Source: Oscillospiraceae bacterium (lineage in GTDB: Bacteria; Bacillota; Clostridia; Oscillospirales; Ruminococcaceae). From it: a stretch of 48,962 nucleotides of DNA. Where the stretch lies: contig JAFSAW010000063.1 of NCBI GenBank assembly GCA_017442085.1, forward strand, positions 1 through 48,962, given 5' to 3'. Within the stretch, counting starts at the first letter, position 1; every line of letters starts with the position of its first letter. This document shows positions 1-6,232 of this stretch, in pieces. Below the pieces are notes generated by a model. It saw only the letters and a list, made by a program, of their open reading frames with translations, was not told where the DNA came from and did not search any database. The position numbers and the translations under genes were made by a program.

Positions 1-290
1 AAGATTATCAGAAAGAAGAATACTGCAACCTTGCAGACCACGGTTACCGCATTCTTGCACAGGCCGTTGAAGCGGATAAGTCTTATGACATCTCCTGCCC
101 TGCTTTACTTTTATGCGGAGAAAAAGATGGTGCGGGAAGTGCAAAAAGCTATAACAGAAGATGGGCAAAGCAGGACGGGCACAAACTTGTCTGGCTCAAA
201 GATGCAGGCCACAATGCCAACACCGATGTTCCTGAAACAGTAAATAAGCTTATTGATAATTTTGTTTCTGATATAAACAAAGAGGTATAA
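1..290 (+). CDS. alpha/beta hydrolase, C-terminal fragment
   Basis: Open from the left edge in the frame that begins at base 3, stopping at TAA 288-290; the start lies outside the window. The translated end carries the usual alpha/beta hydrolase C-terminal layout: a beta strand followed by the acid turn (PALLLCGEKDG) and, about 30 residues later, a catalytic-histidine turn (WLKDAGHNANTDVPE), then a final helix that ends the protein. The Asp and His would complete a Ser-His-Asp triad whose nucleophile is off the window. The substrate cannot be told from this part. It ends 2 bases before the MazG-like gene, so the two are probably cotranscribed. The fold assignment is firm; specificity is unknown. 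Confidence 0.8.
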   Translation, partial: DYQKEEYCNLADHGYRILAQAVEADKSYDISCPALLLCGEKDGAGSAKSYNRRWAKQDGHKLVWLKDAGHNANTDVPETVNKLIDNFVSDINKEV

Positions 291-292
291 AT

Positions 293-649
293 ATGATTTC
301 AAAAGAGACATTTGAACTGGTGACAAAATTTCGTGATGAAAGAAACTGGAAACAGTTTCACAATCCAAAGGACCTGGCAATCTCAGTAAATCTTGAAGCA
401 AGCGAACTGCTGGAGATTTTTCAATGGAGCGGTGATGACCTTTTCTGCACTGATAAGCTGGACAGAATAAAGGAAGAACTTGCAGATACTGTTAACTACT
501 GTATATTACTTGCAGATGCCTGCAATATTGACCTTGACACCATAATAAGAGAAAAAGTTGCAAAAAATGCTGTAAAATACCCTGTTGACAAAGCTTTTGG
601 CAACAAGGAAAAATATACTGAACTTAAAGATATTTCCCGTAACAAATAA
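293..649 (+). CDS. MazG-like nucleotide pyrophosphohydrolase
   Basis: This 118-residue protein is a single-domain all-alpha NTP pyrophosphatase of the MazG-like/dCTPase group. Family members hydrolyse (d)NTPs to NMP and pyrophosphate and so clean the nucleotide pool. The Mg-binding signature is visible as E35xxE38 (EASELLEIFQW) followed by E62xxD65 (EELADTVNY), the expected ExxE...ExxD arrangement. The length fits stand-alone members, which are much shorter than two-domain MazG. The ATG lies 2 bases after the hydrolase stop, and a GAGG sits in the end of that gene as ribosome binding site. The preferred nucleotide cannot be predicted. A strong hairpin terminator follows at 686. Confidence 0.9.
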   Translation: MISKETFELVTKFRDERNWKQFHNPKDLAISVNLEASELLEIFQWSGDDLFCTDKLDRIKEELADTVNYCILLADACNIDLDTIIREKVAKNAVKYPVDKAFGNKEKYTELKDISRNK

Positions 650-685
650 AATCAGATATCGATGCTGACTAAATCAATTAAAATC

Positions 686-730
686 AAAAAGTCATTCTGA
701 AAAGTTTAATCTTTTCGGAATGACTTTTTT
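686..730. terminator. bidirectional intrinsic terminator
   Basis: Arms 686-704 and 711-729 form a 19-bp stem with one G-U pair around a 6-base loop. The stem is flanked by A5 on the left and T6 on the right, so it can end both the MazG-like gene and the converging 753-1256 gene. The arm contains GTCATTCTGA, a word that recurs in the hairpin at 10992-11058 and at 35610. Confidence 0.88.
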
Positions 731-752
731 GTACTGTTCAATTATCTCTGTT

Positions 753-1256
753 TTATTTTCTGTTTTTTATGCCTATAAGCACTGTGCCAAAATATTTTTT
801 CTGATTTATAAAATCTTCTATGCTTGTACCCCATCTGTCAGGTCCTTTGGAATTACGATAAGTGTTATATCCCACAAAGCCTTTTGGGGTATAATGCAGT
901 GCTACAAAATGTGCGCCTATTTTTGCTTTTCTGCGCCACCAGAAATAAAGTATGCAGACATCCGACTGTTTTGCAATATTGTCAAAATTATTTCTGTTGG
1001 CTGTTATTGTTACAGGAAATCCGAATTTTTTGAAAAACAATGCAGGAGACAGAATAAATGTGCCTGTATTGCCGTTAAAAAACGGTATCTGTCTCTCAAA
1101 ATATTTTATCAGCATAGCTGCCGTGGGGTTGTACCCCATTATGCGCAGTGCATTGTATACGGAAATCCAGCCACAGCCTGTTGCCGCACTGGAACGAAAT
1201 CCATAACGCCATTTTTCCTTTGGAATATCCCGCTGGCAATATATCATTTTATCCAT
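753..1256 (-). CDS. C39/papain-like peptidase-fold protein, unknown
   Basis: 167 residues from the ATG at 1256. This start is preferred to the upstream in-frame codon at 1277 because AGGCAGGTGA (1261-1270, minus strand) lies just ahead of it. The sequence resembles C39-type papain-fold domains: a candidate nucleophile Cys28 in ATGCGWISVYNALRIMG, His116 in GAHFVALHY and Asn131 in VGYNTYRN, in the order Cys-His-Asn. There is no signal peptide or membrane segment, so it should act in the cytoplasm, which is odd for a C39-like peptidase not attached to an ABC exporter. Some such domains are amidases or toxins. No known partner gene is next to it. The function is unknown and the fold assignment tentative. 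Confidence 0.6.
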   Translation of the reverse strand: MDKMIYCQRDIPKEKWRYGFRSSAATGCGWISVYNALRIMGYNPTAAMLIKYFERQIPFFNGNTGTFILSPALFFKKFGFPVTITANRNNFDNIAKQSDVCILYFWWRRKAKIGAHFVALHYTPKGFVGYNTYRNSKGPDRWGTSIEDFINQKKYFGTVLIGIKNRK

Positions 1257-1387
1257 ACAATCACCTGCCTTAACCAATGTAATGTTTTAAACACACATAT
1301 ATGCTGCCGTTGGCACAATGTTATGATGATATTAAAGGCATTTATCTTTTATGCACCATATTCTTATTGTTATGCATATATGCTTTG

Positions 1388-2125
1388 TTATTTGAGCAGT
1401 TTCATCAGCAGGTTTGCCGCATCGGCAATATCTACGCCTTCGTCCTTATCTGCTGCTTTTTTCTTTGTTGCTGCTTTCTTTTTTGTTGTGGTTTTAGCTG
1501 CGGTTTTTTTCTTGGCTGTTGTTGTCTTTTTGGCAGTGGATTTTTTTGCCGTTGTGGTTTTCTTTGCTGACTTTTTAGCAGATTTCTTTTCGGTTTCATC
1601 ATCACTTACAGACAATGCACCCATAATCAGGCTGCCCACATCAACATTGTCAAGCACTGCTGTCAGCATCTGTCCTGCAAGCTCGTTGGTTGTTTTTTTG
1701 CTGCTTTTCTTTTTGCTTTTCTTTGTCTCCTGACCAAGCAGGCTCATAAGCAATGGTGCTGCTGCCGCAAGAATAAGAGCTGTATTGTCATCTGAAGTAC
1801 CGCTGGATTTGGATACTTTTTTTGTTGTTTTTGAGGTTTCTTTGCCCAGAAGATGTCCGATGATTTTTGCACCGTCAGCCATATCCACTCCGTCAAAAAA
1901 TGTTTCAAGGTCGCTTGTATCATTTTCAGAGTGTGTTTCCAGTGCTGCTTCAAAGCTTTCTGCTGTTTCTTCTTCCGCTTCCTGCTTCTGTGCGCCTGCA
2001 AGCAGCAAAGGCAACGCCTGAACAAGAACGTCCGAAACTTCTTTTTTGGAAGAACCCGTTTTTTTACTGATGCTGTTTAAACTGTCTGCACTCATAAGAG
2101 TATTCATAACTAAAGAAAGGTCCAT
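1388..2125 (-). CDS. DUF937 protein with histone-H1-like Lys/Ala/Thr tail
   Basis: 245 residues. Residues 1-50 and a second segment around 85-160 (GAKIIGHLLG, AAAAPLLMSLLGQ) match the DUF937/YidB-like family of helical repeat proteins of unknown role. From about 134 onward come very basic stretches: KKSKKKSSKKTT, then about 50 residues of KKTTTAKK/TAAKTTTKKK type, before a short helix ends the protein (GVDIADAANLLMKLLK). The basic part looks like eukaryotic H1 tails and bacterial Hc1-like proteins, so binding to DNA, RNA or another polyanion is a reasonable inference, not shown. No signal peptide. SD TCAGGAGAAAATT precedes the ATG. A promoter is proposed at 2159-2187. Confidence 0.72.
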   Translation of the reverse strand: MDLSLVMNTLMSADSLNSISKKTGSSKKEVSDVLVQALPLLLAGAQKQEAEEETAESFEAALETHSENDTSDLETFFDGVDMADGAKIIGHLLGKETSKTTKKVSKSSGTSDDNTALILAAAAPLLMSLLGQETKKSKKKSSKKTTNELAGQMLTAVLDNVDVGSLIMGALSVSDDETEKKSAKKSAKKTTTAKKSTAKKTTTAKKKTAAKTTTKKKAATKKKAADKDEGVDIADAANLLMKLLK

Positions 2126-2158
2126 AATTTTCTCCTGACAAATATATTATTACTATTT

Positions 2159-2187
2159 ATTATGAGACCTTGCACAAATAAAGTCAA
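2159..2187 (-). promoter_or_regulatory. promoter for the DUF937 gene
   Basis: On the minus strand, -35 TTGACT (2187-2182), 17-base spacer and -10 CATAAT (2164-2159). It stands 34 bases ahead of the start codon and divergently from the promoter at 2218. Confidence 0.6.
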
Positions 2188-2217
2188 TAAAATTTCGCAC
2201 TTTTTGTATAAAATTAC

Positions 2218-2245
2218 TTGCTTAATATACAAAAACCAGTATAAT
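2218..2245 (+). promoter_or_regulatory. promoter for the 2293 membrane protein gene
   Basis: -35 TTGCTT (2218-2223), 16-base spacer, -10 TATAAT (2240-2245). The transcript would start near 2252, leaving a short leader with SD GGAGATG before ATG 2293. Confidence 0.6.
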
Positions 2246-2292
2246 TATAGTAAGTATATTTTATAAAATCTATCAGTATTGGAGATGTAAAT

Positions 2293-3090
2293 ATGGCAGA
2301 AAAGAAAAAGAAAAAAATTATATCGGCGGATACAGGTCTTGAAGTTGAGGCAGGCAGCCGCAAAAAGGCAAAAATGAAAGAAGCTGCACCTGTTGAAAAT
2401 GCAGGCGGTTTACGTGCAGGCGCTGTTGCGCTGTGGGTTATTGCACTTGTGCTTGAAATACTTGCTGTTATGATTTTTACAGGCAAAGTCAACTGGACTT
2501 TTATGCCAAGTATGTACCAGCTTATCGGTGCCTTGGTGCTTGACCTTGTGTTTGTTATTATCGGTGCACAGCTCTGGAAAAAAGCAAACCATATTAAACC
2601 TGCAAGCGAAAAGAATAAATTTACATTCTGGCTTTGGAACAATATGGGTGTTATTGTATGTGCAATATGCTTTATCCCATTTGTTGTTATTGCCCTTCTC
2701 AACAAGGAAGCTGACAAAAAGACAAAAGCTATAGCAGTTGCAGTTGCTGCAATTGCGCTGATTATAGGCGGTCTTGCAAGCTATGACTGGAACCCTGTTT
2801 CCGTTGAACAGCAACAGGCAGCTATCAATGCTATCGCTGATGATGTTTACTGGAGCCCGTTCGGCAAGGTATACCATACTCATGATGACTGTCAGAGCCT
2901 TAACCAGAGTGATGAACTTACATACGGCACTGTGGAACAGGCTATTGCAGCAAACAGAACAAGACTTTGTTCTTTCTGTGCAAGACGTGACGAAATAAGC
3001 GGTGTTGCAACCGACGAAATTGCCGAAGCAGTTGTTGATGCAGCAATGGAAGAGCTGGCTGAAAACGCAGAACTTGATGCCGCAGCATAA
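2293..3090 (+). CDS. four-pass membrane protein with C-terminal Cys/His metal-site-like module
   Basis: 265 residues. A lysine-rich N-terminus (1-35) is followed by four hydrophobic segments at about 42-63, 74-95, 113-136 and 145-163. A soluble C-terminal module then contains VYHTHDDC (H195, H197, C200) and RLCSFCARR (C226, C229), about 26 residues apart. This VYHxxxxC...CxxC pattern is seen in Bacillota proteins and resembles the small zinc-binding module found in nuclease- and Ada-like contexts. Zinc binding is inferred from spacing only. The last 30 residues are acidic and alanine-rich. GGAGATG gives the start. It stands alone between its own promoter (2218) and terminator (3107). Function unknown. 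Confidence 0.75.
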   Translation: MAEKKKKKIISADTGLEVEAGSRKKAKMKEAAPVENAGGLRAGAVALWVIALVLEILAVMIFTGKVNWTFMPSMYQLIGALVLDLVFVIIGAQLWKKANHIKPASEKNKFTFWLWNNMGVIVCAICFIPFVVIALLNKEADKKTKAIAVAVAAIALIIGGLASYDWNPVSVEQQQAAINAIADDVYWSPFGKVYHTHDDCQSLNQSDELTYGTVEQAIAANRTRLCSFCARRDEISGVATDEIAEAVVDAAMEELAENAELDAAA

Positions 3091-3106
3091 CCCGGTTATA
3101 AAAGTA

Positions 3107-3144
3107 AAATGCAGGTACTTTTTCAGTATCTGCATTTATTTTTT
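3107..3144 (+). terminator. intrinsic terminator
   Basis: Stem arms 3107-3118 and 3126-3136 (AAATGCAGgTAC / GTAtCTGCATTT, one mismatch) with a 7-base loop, followed by ATTTTTTT. It ends the 2293-3090 transcript. Confidence 0.85.
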
Positions 3145-3221
3145 GGTCGCAGAATACAACAAGCCATCTATGTGTTTTTGTTGCAAAAACAATAGTTTTT
3201 CACTCACGCGCAAAATAACTG

Positions 3222-3250
3222 TTGACAAAATGTGTACAAAGTGTTAACAT
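3222..3250 (+). promoter_or_regulatory. promoter upstream of glycine riboswitch 1
   Basis: -35 TTGACA (3222-3227), 17-base spacer, -10 TAACAT (3245-3250). Transcription would begin near 3257, about 25 bases before the first aptamer. Confidence 0.75.
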
Positions 3251-3280
3251 ACTCAATGTCAAATGAATATTCCCTTTGAA

Positions 3281-3436
3281 AGTTTTAGGAAAGTGGCTTT
3301 ACAGCCTGCCGAAGGAGTTGCACTCTCAGGAGAAAAAGGACTAAAACCCGAGGGAACTCTGGAGAAACCTGCTCAGAGCAGGTGCCGAAGGTGCAAAGGG
3401 CTGGCGCCCTGAATCTCTCAGGCAAAAGGACAGAGC
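3281..3436 (+). promoter_or_regulatory. tandem glycine riboswitch (two aptamers)
   Basis: Two consecutive glycine aptamers. The first runs 3281-3345, with closing helix AGTTTTA/CTAAAAC, core GCCGAAGGAG and CTCTCAGG. The second runs 3354-3436, with ACTCTGGAG, GCCGAAGGTGCAA and CTCTCAGGCAAAAGGACAGAG, nearly the family consensus. The second copy is closer to consensus than the first. It sits in the leader of a Na+/alanine-glycine symporter with a terminator at 3526 as the likely expression platform. The regulatory sign is not evident from sequence; symporter-linked glycine switches are not necessarily ON switches like those of gcvT. Confidence 0.95.
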
Positions 3437-3525
3437 CAATAAACATTTTAAATATTATTTTGCTGTGTAATTTTTGCATTACATGTGCACAATTGTATTT
3501 ATTCTGTTTTTCTGTTGTTACTCCG

Positions 3526-3554
3526 GAGCTGATCTTGATTGATCGGCTCTTTTT
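3526..3554 (+). terminator. terminator, expression platform of glycine riboswitch 1
   Basis: GAGCTGATC (3526-3534), loop TTGATT, GATCGGCTC (3541-3549), then TTTTTC: a 9-bp stem with one G-U pair. It lies 52 bases before the symporter start and about 90 bases after the aptamers, as expected for transcriptional attenuation. Confidence 0.85.
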
Positions 3555-3605
3555 CGTTTGTAAAATTTTATTTATTTAATCTTTTATTGCGAGAGGTAAA
3601 CAAAA

Positions 3606-4949
3606 ATGAATTTCATTGAAACTATTGTAAACACCGTCAACACAGTCCTTTGGGACTATGCCCTGCTTTTTCTGCTTTGCGGTACAGGTATTTTTTTCAC
3701 TTTCAAACTTAAGTTTGTTCAGATACGCAAATTTGGCAAAGGTTTTAAAAGTGTTTTCTCCTGCTTTAACCTTAAAGGTGAAAAAGCTGACAAAGGCGGC
3801 ATGAGCAGTTTTCAGGCTTTGACAACTGCTATTGCCGCACAGGTTGGTACAGGTAACATTGCAGGTGCTGCAACAGCCATTGCTTCCGGTGGTCCAGGTG
3901 CTATCTTCTGGATGTGGATGAGTGCTTTCTTTGGTATGGCAACAATCTATGCCGAAGCACTGCTTGCACAGAAATATAAATCTGTTGATGAAAACGGCAA
4001 CGTTACAGGCGGTCCTGTTTATTATATAAAAGCTGCTTTTAAAGGTACTTTCGGCAAATTCCTTGCAGGCTTCTTCTCTGTTGCAATCATACTTGCCCTT
4101 GGCTTTATGGGCAATATGGTACAGTCCAACTCTATCGGTTCTTCCTTCCAGACAGCCTTTGGCGTTAACCCTCTTATCATAGGTATTATCTGTGCTGTTT
4201 TCAGCGCATTCATCTTTATGGGCGGCCGTGCAAGAATTGCTTCTATCACTGAAAAAATTGTTCCTGTTATGGCACTTCTTTATATCGTTGGCTGTTCTGT
4301 TGTTGTTATATGCTGCCATGATGCACTTATCGAAAGTTTCCGCCTTATCTTTGTTATGGCTTTCAATCCACAGTCCGTTGCAGGTGGTGTTGCAGGTGTA
4401 ACTGTTAAATCTGCTATCCGTTTTGGTGTTGCAAGAGGTTTGTTCTCCAACGAAGCAGGTATGGGTTCCACTCCGCACGCACATGCTATTGCAAAAGTTG
4501 AACATCCTACCGACCAGGGTGTTGTTGCAATGATTGGCGTGTTTATCGACACATTTATCGTTCTTACACTTACAGCATTGGTTATTGTATCCACAGGTGT
4601 ATGGAACTCAGGTCTTACAGGCGCTGAACTTGCACAAAGCGCATTCTGTACAGTATTTGGAAGCTTTGGCAACATTTTTATTGCTATCTGCATGCTGTTC
4701 TTTGCATTCTCCACAATTATCGGCTGGTATTTCTTTGGCGAAACAAATGTAAAAAGCCTGCTTGGCGAAAAATGGGTAAAGCTTTACTCTGTAATTGTAT
4801 GTCTGTTTATCGCTGTAGGCTCCTGCCTTAAAGTTGACCTTGTATGGAATATGACAGATATGTTCAACGGTCTTATGGTTCTGCCTAACCTGCTTGCTCT
4901 GCTTGCTCTCAGCAAGGTTGTAAGCAAAATAAGCAAAGAAAGAGACTGA
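3606..4949 (+). CDS. AGCS family Na+/alanine-glycine symporter 1
   Basis: 447 residues, the usual length for the alanine or glycine:cation symporter family, which imports small neutral amino acids with Na+. Family signatures are clear: GTGNIAGAATAIASGGPGA followed by FWMWMSAFFGM in the first half, GGPVYYI, and FSNEAGMGSTPHAHA in the second half. The protein is hydrophobic throughout, with about ten to eleven membrane helices. The start has GAGAGG ten bases upstream. It is a single-gene transcript controlled by the glycine riboswitch at 3281, which points to glycine (or alanine) as substrate. It is the most divergent of the three AGCS copies here; the others begin at 9584 and 21603. Confidence 0.96.
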   Translation: MNFIETIVNTVNTVLWDYALLFLLCGTGIFFTFKLKFVQIRKFGKGFKSVFSCFNLKGEKADKGGMSSFQALTTAIAAQVGTGNIAGAATAIASGGPGAIFWMWMSAFFGMATIYAEALLAQKYKSVDENGNVTGGPVYYIKAAFKGTFGKFLAGFFSVAIILALGFMGNMVQSNSIGSSFQTAFGVNPLIIGIICAVFSAFIFMGGRARIASITEKIVPVMALLYIVGCSVVVICCHDALIESFRLIFVMAFNPQSVAGGVAGVTVKSAIRFGVARGLFSNEAGMGSTPHAHAIAKVEHPTDQGVVAMIGVFIDTFIVLTLTALVIVSTGVWNSGLTGAELAQSAFCTVFGSFGNIFIAICMLFFAFSTIIGWYFFGETNVKSLLGEKWVKLYSVIVCLFIAVGSCLKVDLVWNMTDMFNGLMVLPNLLALLALSKVVSKISKERD

Positions 4950-4989
4950 TATTTAAATTTAATCACAAAATATTGTATATCTTCCAACA

Positions 4990-5022
4990 AAAAAATGCTC
5001 TGCAATCAGCAGAGCATTTTTT
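4990..5022. terminator. bidirectional intrinsic terminator
   Basis: TGCTCTGC (4996-5003), loop AATCA, GCAGAGCA (5009-5016), with A6 on the left and T6 on the right. It serves the converging symporter and DUF3842 genes. Confidence 0.92.
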
Positions 5023-5029
5023 ATTAAAA

Positions 5030-5431
5030 TTATAATAATTTGCCAAGTGATTCTACTGCACATTCGATAGCTTCTCCAAATGATAATTCAGGAGTTCCTG
5101 CAACGTGGATTTTGCATTTGTTTACGGGCACAAGTATCTTTTTGGCTTCACTGCAGGCAATGGCTGCTGCCATTTTAGGCGTTATCTCTCCAAGCAGAGA
5201 ATTTGCAGCGATTATGCCGATAGGGCCAATAATCACATCTGCATCACGGCTGTTTACCACAACGGGATTTTCCCCTGTTGCACCATAATCAGCCCCTGCC
5301 TTAATCATTGCTGCCGTGGCAATACTGTTTGTGCCGATTGCATAAATTTCACAGTTATATCTGCTTTTGATTTTTTCTGTAATTGCTTTGCCAAGGCTGC
5401 CGCCCTGACCGTCAATAACAACTATTTTCAT
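5030..5431 (-). CDS. DUF3842 family protein
   Basis: 133 residues from the ATG at 5431, chosen over the in-frame start at 5455 because AGGAGG lies four bases ahead of it. The N-terminus KIVVIDGQGGSLGKAI is a Rossmann-like strand-glycine loop-helix, typical of DUF3842, a small family in Clostridia without known function. The rest (IYAIGTNSIATAAMIKAGAD, VIIGPIGIIAANSLLGEITPKMA) looks like a nucleotide- or cofactor-binding alpha/beta fold. No membrane segment. It lies directly downstream of an ECF S-component gene, 25 bases apart on the same strand, so the protein may act on or sense the imported micronutrient. That link is inference from order. Confidence 0.85.
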   Translation of the reverse strand: MKIVVIDGQGGSLGKAITEKIKSRYNCEIYAIGTNSIATAAMIKAGADYGATGENPVVVNSRDADVIIGPIGIIAANSLLGEITPKMAAAIACSEAKKILVPVNKCKIHVAGTPELSFGEAIECAVESLGKLL

Positions 5432-5456
5432 AGAACCTCCTATGATACCTTGCATA

Positions 5457-5978
5457 TTACAGAGTTATATTTGTCTTTTTCAGTGCCGATACCAGCAGCG
5501 GTATAAATATCAGCTGAAATATAATACCCGGAACAGCATTTATAAAAGCCTCTGTCATAAATAATGCAATGGTAAATACATTACCCATTATACCATATAA
5601 TGCAAAACTTACAACGCCCCATACAATTCTGCCTGCAATCATAGCTGCTATAAGGGAAAAATATACAGATTTTGTGCTCTTTTTACTTTTTGAATAGATA
5701 GTTCCGCACACAAAGCCATACGCCGCAAGTTCAAACGCCATGCCAACAGCTTTAGGAAACATTGGTGGCATTCCCCATATGACACTGCGCAAAACAGGTG
5801 CAACCGCCCCCACCATCATAGCGCCTGGCCCGCCAACTATAAAACCTGCCAGCAAAACCGGCAGATGCATTGGCAAAAGCATATTGCCTATTTCGGGTAT
5901 CTGCCCGGTAAAAAACGGCAGAACAAGTGCCAGTGACAGCATAAGTGCCGAGACAACAAGTTTTTTTGTTTTACTCAT
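5457..5978 (-). CDS. ECF transporter S component, substrate unknown
   Basis: 173 residues with six predicted membrane segments, the size and pattern of the substrate-capturing S subunits of energy-coupling-factor (vitamin) ABC importers. The stretch GNMLLPMHLPVLLAGFIVGG followed by GAMMVGAVAPVLRS and a MAFELAAYGF segment is characteristic of the group annotated only as ECF S component. It would need a shared EcfAA'T module, which is not in this window. SD GGAGGAT precedes ATG 5978. Transcription comes from a near-perfect consensus promoter at 6095-6123 through a leader of about 110 bases that can fold (5989-6088). The vitamin cannot be named from sequence. Confidence 0.9.
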   Translation of the reverse strand: MSKTKKLVVSALMLSLALVLPFFTGQIPEIGNMLLPMHLPVLLAGFIVGGPGAMMVGAVAPVLRSVIWGMPPMFPKAVGMAFELAAYGFVCGTIYSKSKKSTKSVYFSLIAAMIAGRIVWGVVSFALYGIMGNVFTIALFMTEAFINAVPGIIFQLIFIPLLVSALKKTNITL

Positions 5979-5988
5979 ATATCCTCCA

Positions 5989-6088
5989 AATAAAAAATGC
6001 CATAAAAACAGACGGATAAAAATATCCGCAAACAGCTTTCATAGCATTACCAATTTTTAATCAGTGCAGGCTTCCTGCCTGCTGTTAT
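5989..6088 (-). promoter_or_regulatory. structured leader of the ECF S gene, candidate riboswitch or attenuator
   Basis: On the minus strand the leader can form a closing helix AACAGC/GCTGTT (6086-6081 with 6036-6031). Inside it are a GCAGGC/GCCTGC hairpin (6082-6066) and a hairpin GCA-CTGAT/ATTGG-TAA-TGC: a three-way-junction layout. The closing helix and the first inner hairpin share two bases, so the exact pairing is uncertain. Next comes GCGGATA-TTTTT-TATCCGT (6029-6012) followed by CTGTTTTT, a weak terminator. I do not recognise the conserved cores of TPP, FMN, cobalamin, THF, preQ1 or lysine riboswitches. Function inferred from position only. Confidence 0.45.
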
Positions 6089-6094
6089 AGCTTG

Positions 6095-6123
6095 ATTATA
6101 TCACCTCAATAACAGCGTGTCAA
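6095..6123 (-). promoter_or_regulatory. consensus promoter for ECF S/DUF3842
   Basis: Minus strand -35 TTGACA (6123-6118), exactly 17 bases, -10 TATAAT (6100-6095). Both hexamers are perfect, so basal initiation should be strong, and control probably falls on the leader or on the palindrome at 6126. Confidence 0.85.
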
Positions 6124-6125
6124 TC

Positions 6126-6139
6126 AATTGTATACAATT
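6126..6139. promoter_or_regulatory. 14-bp palindrome between divergent promoters, possible operator
   Basis: AATTGTATACAATT is a perfect palindrome directly upstream of the -35 of the ECF S promoter and 41 bases upstream of the TPR operon -35. The TTGTATACAA core resembles GntR-family half-sites. No regulator gene is adjacent. Confidence 0.35.
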
Positions 6140-6179
6140 TATATACAGTTTTTATTATCATCAATACTGCTGCCTTTCG

Positions 6180-6208
6180 TTGACTGAAAAGGTATGTTTT
6201 GCTATACT
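6180..6208 (+). promoter_or_regulatory. promoter for the TPR-DUF4037-DUF4125 operon
   Basis: -35 TTGACT (6180-6185), 17-base spacer, -10 TATACT (6203-6208). The start of transcription would be near 6215, giving a leader of about 18 bases before ATG 6233. Confidence 0.75.
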
Positions 6209-6232
6209 TTTATACAGAAAGGCGGTGTTATT

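Noticed and set aside
720-1733. Open frame of 337 codons on the plus strand
   Set aside because: It runs antisense to the C39-like and DUF937 genes. Its low-complexity end is the complement of the Lys/Ala/Thr tail, and it has no SD.
3576-4505. Cys/Asn-rich open frame of 309 codons on the minus strand
   Set aside because: It is antisense to AGCS copy 1. Similar Cys-rich antisense frames occur opposite the other two symporters, so it reflects codon choice.
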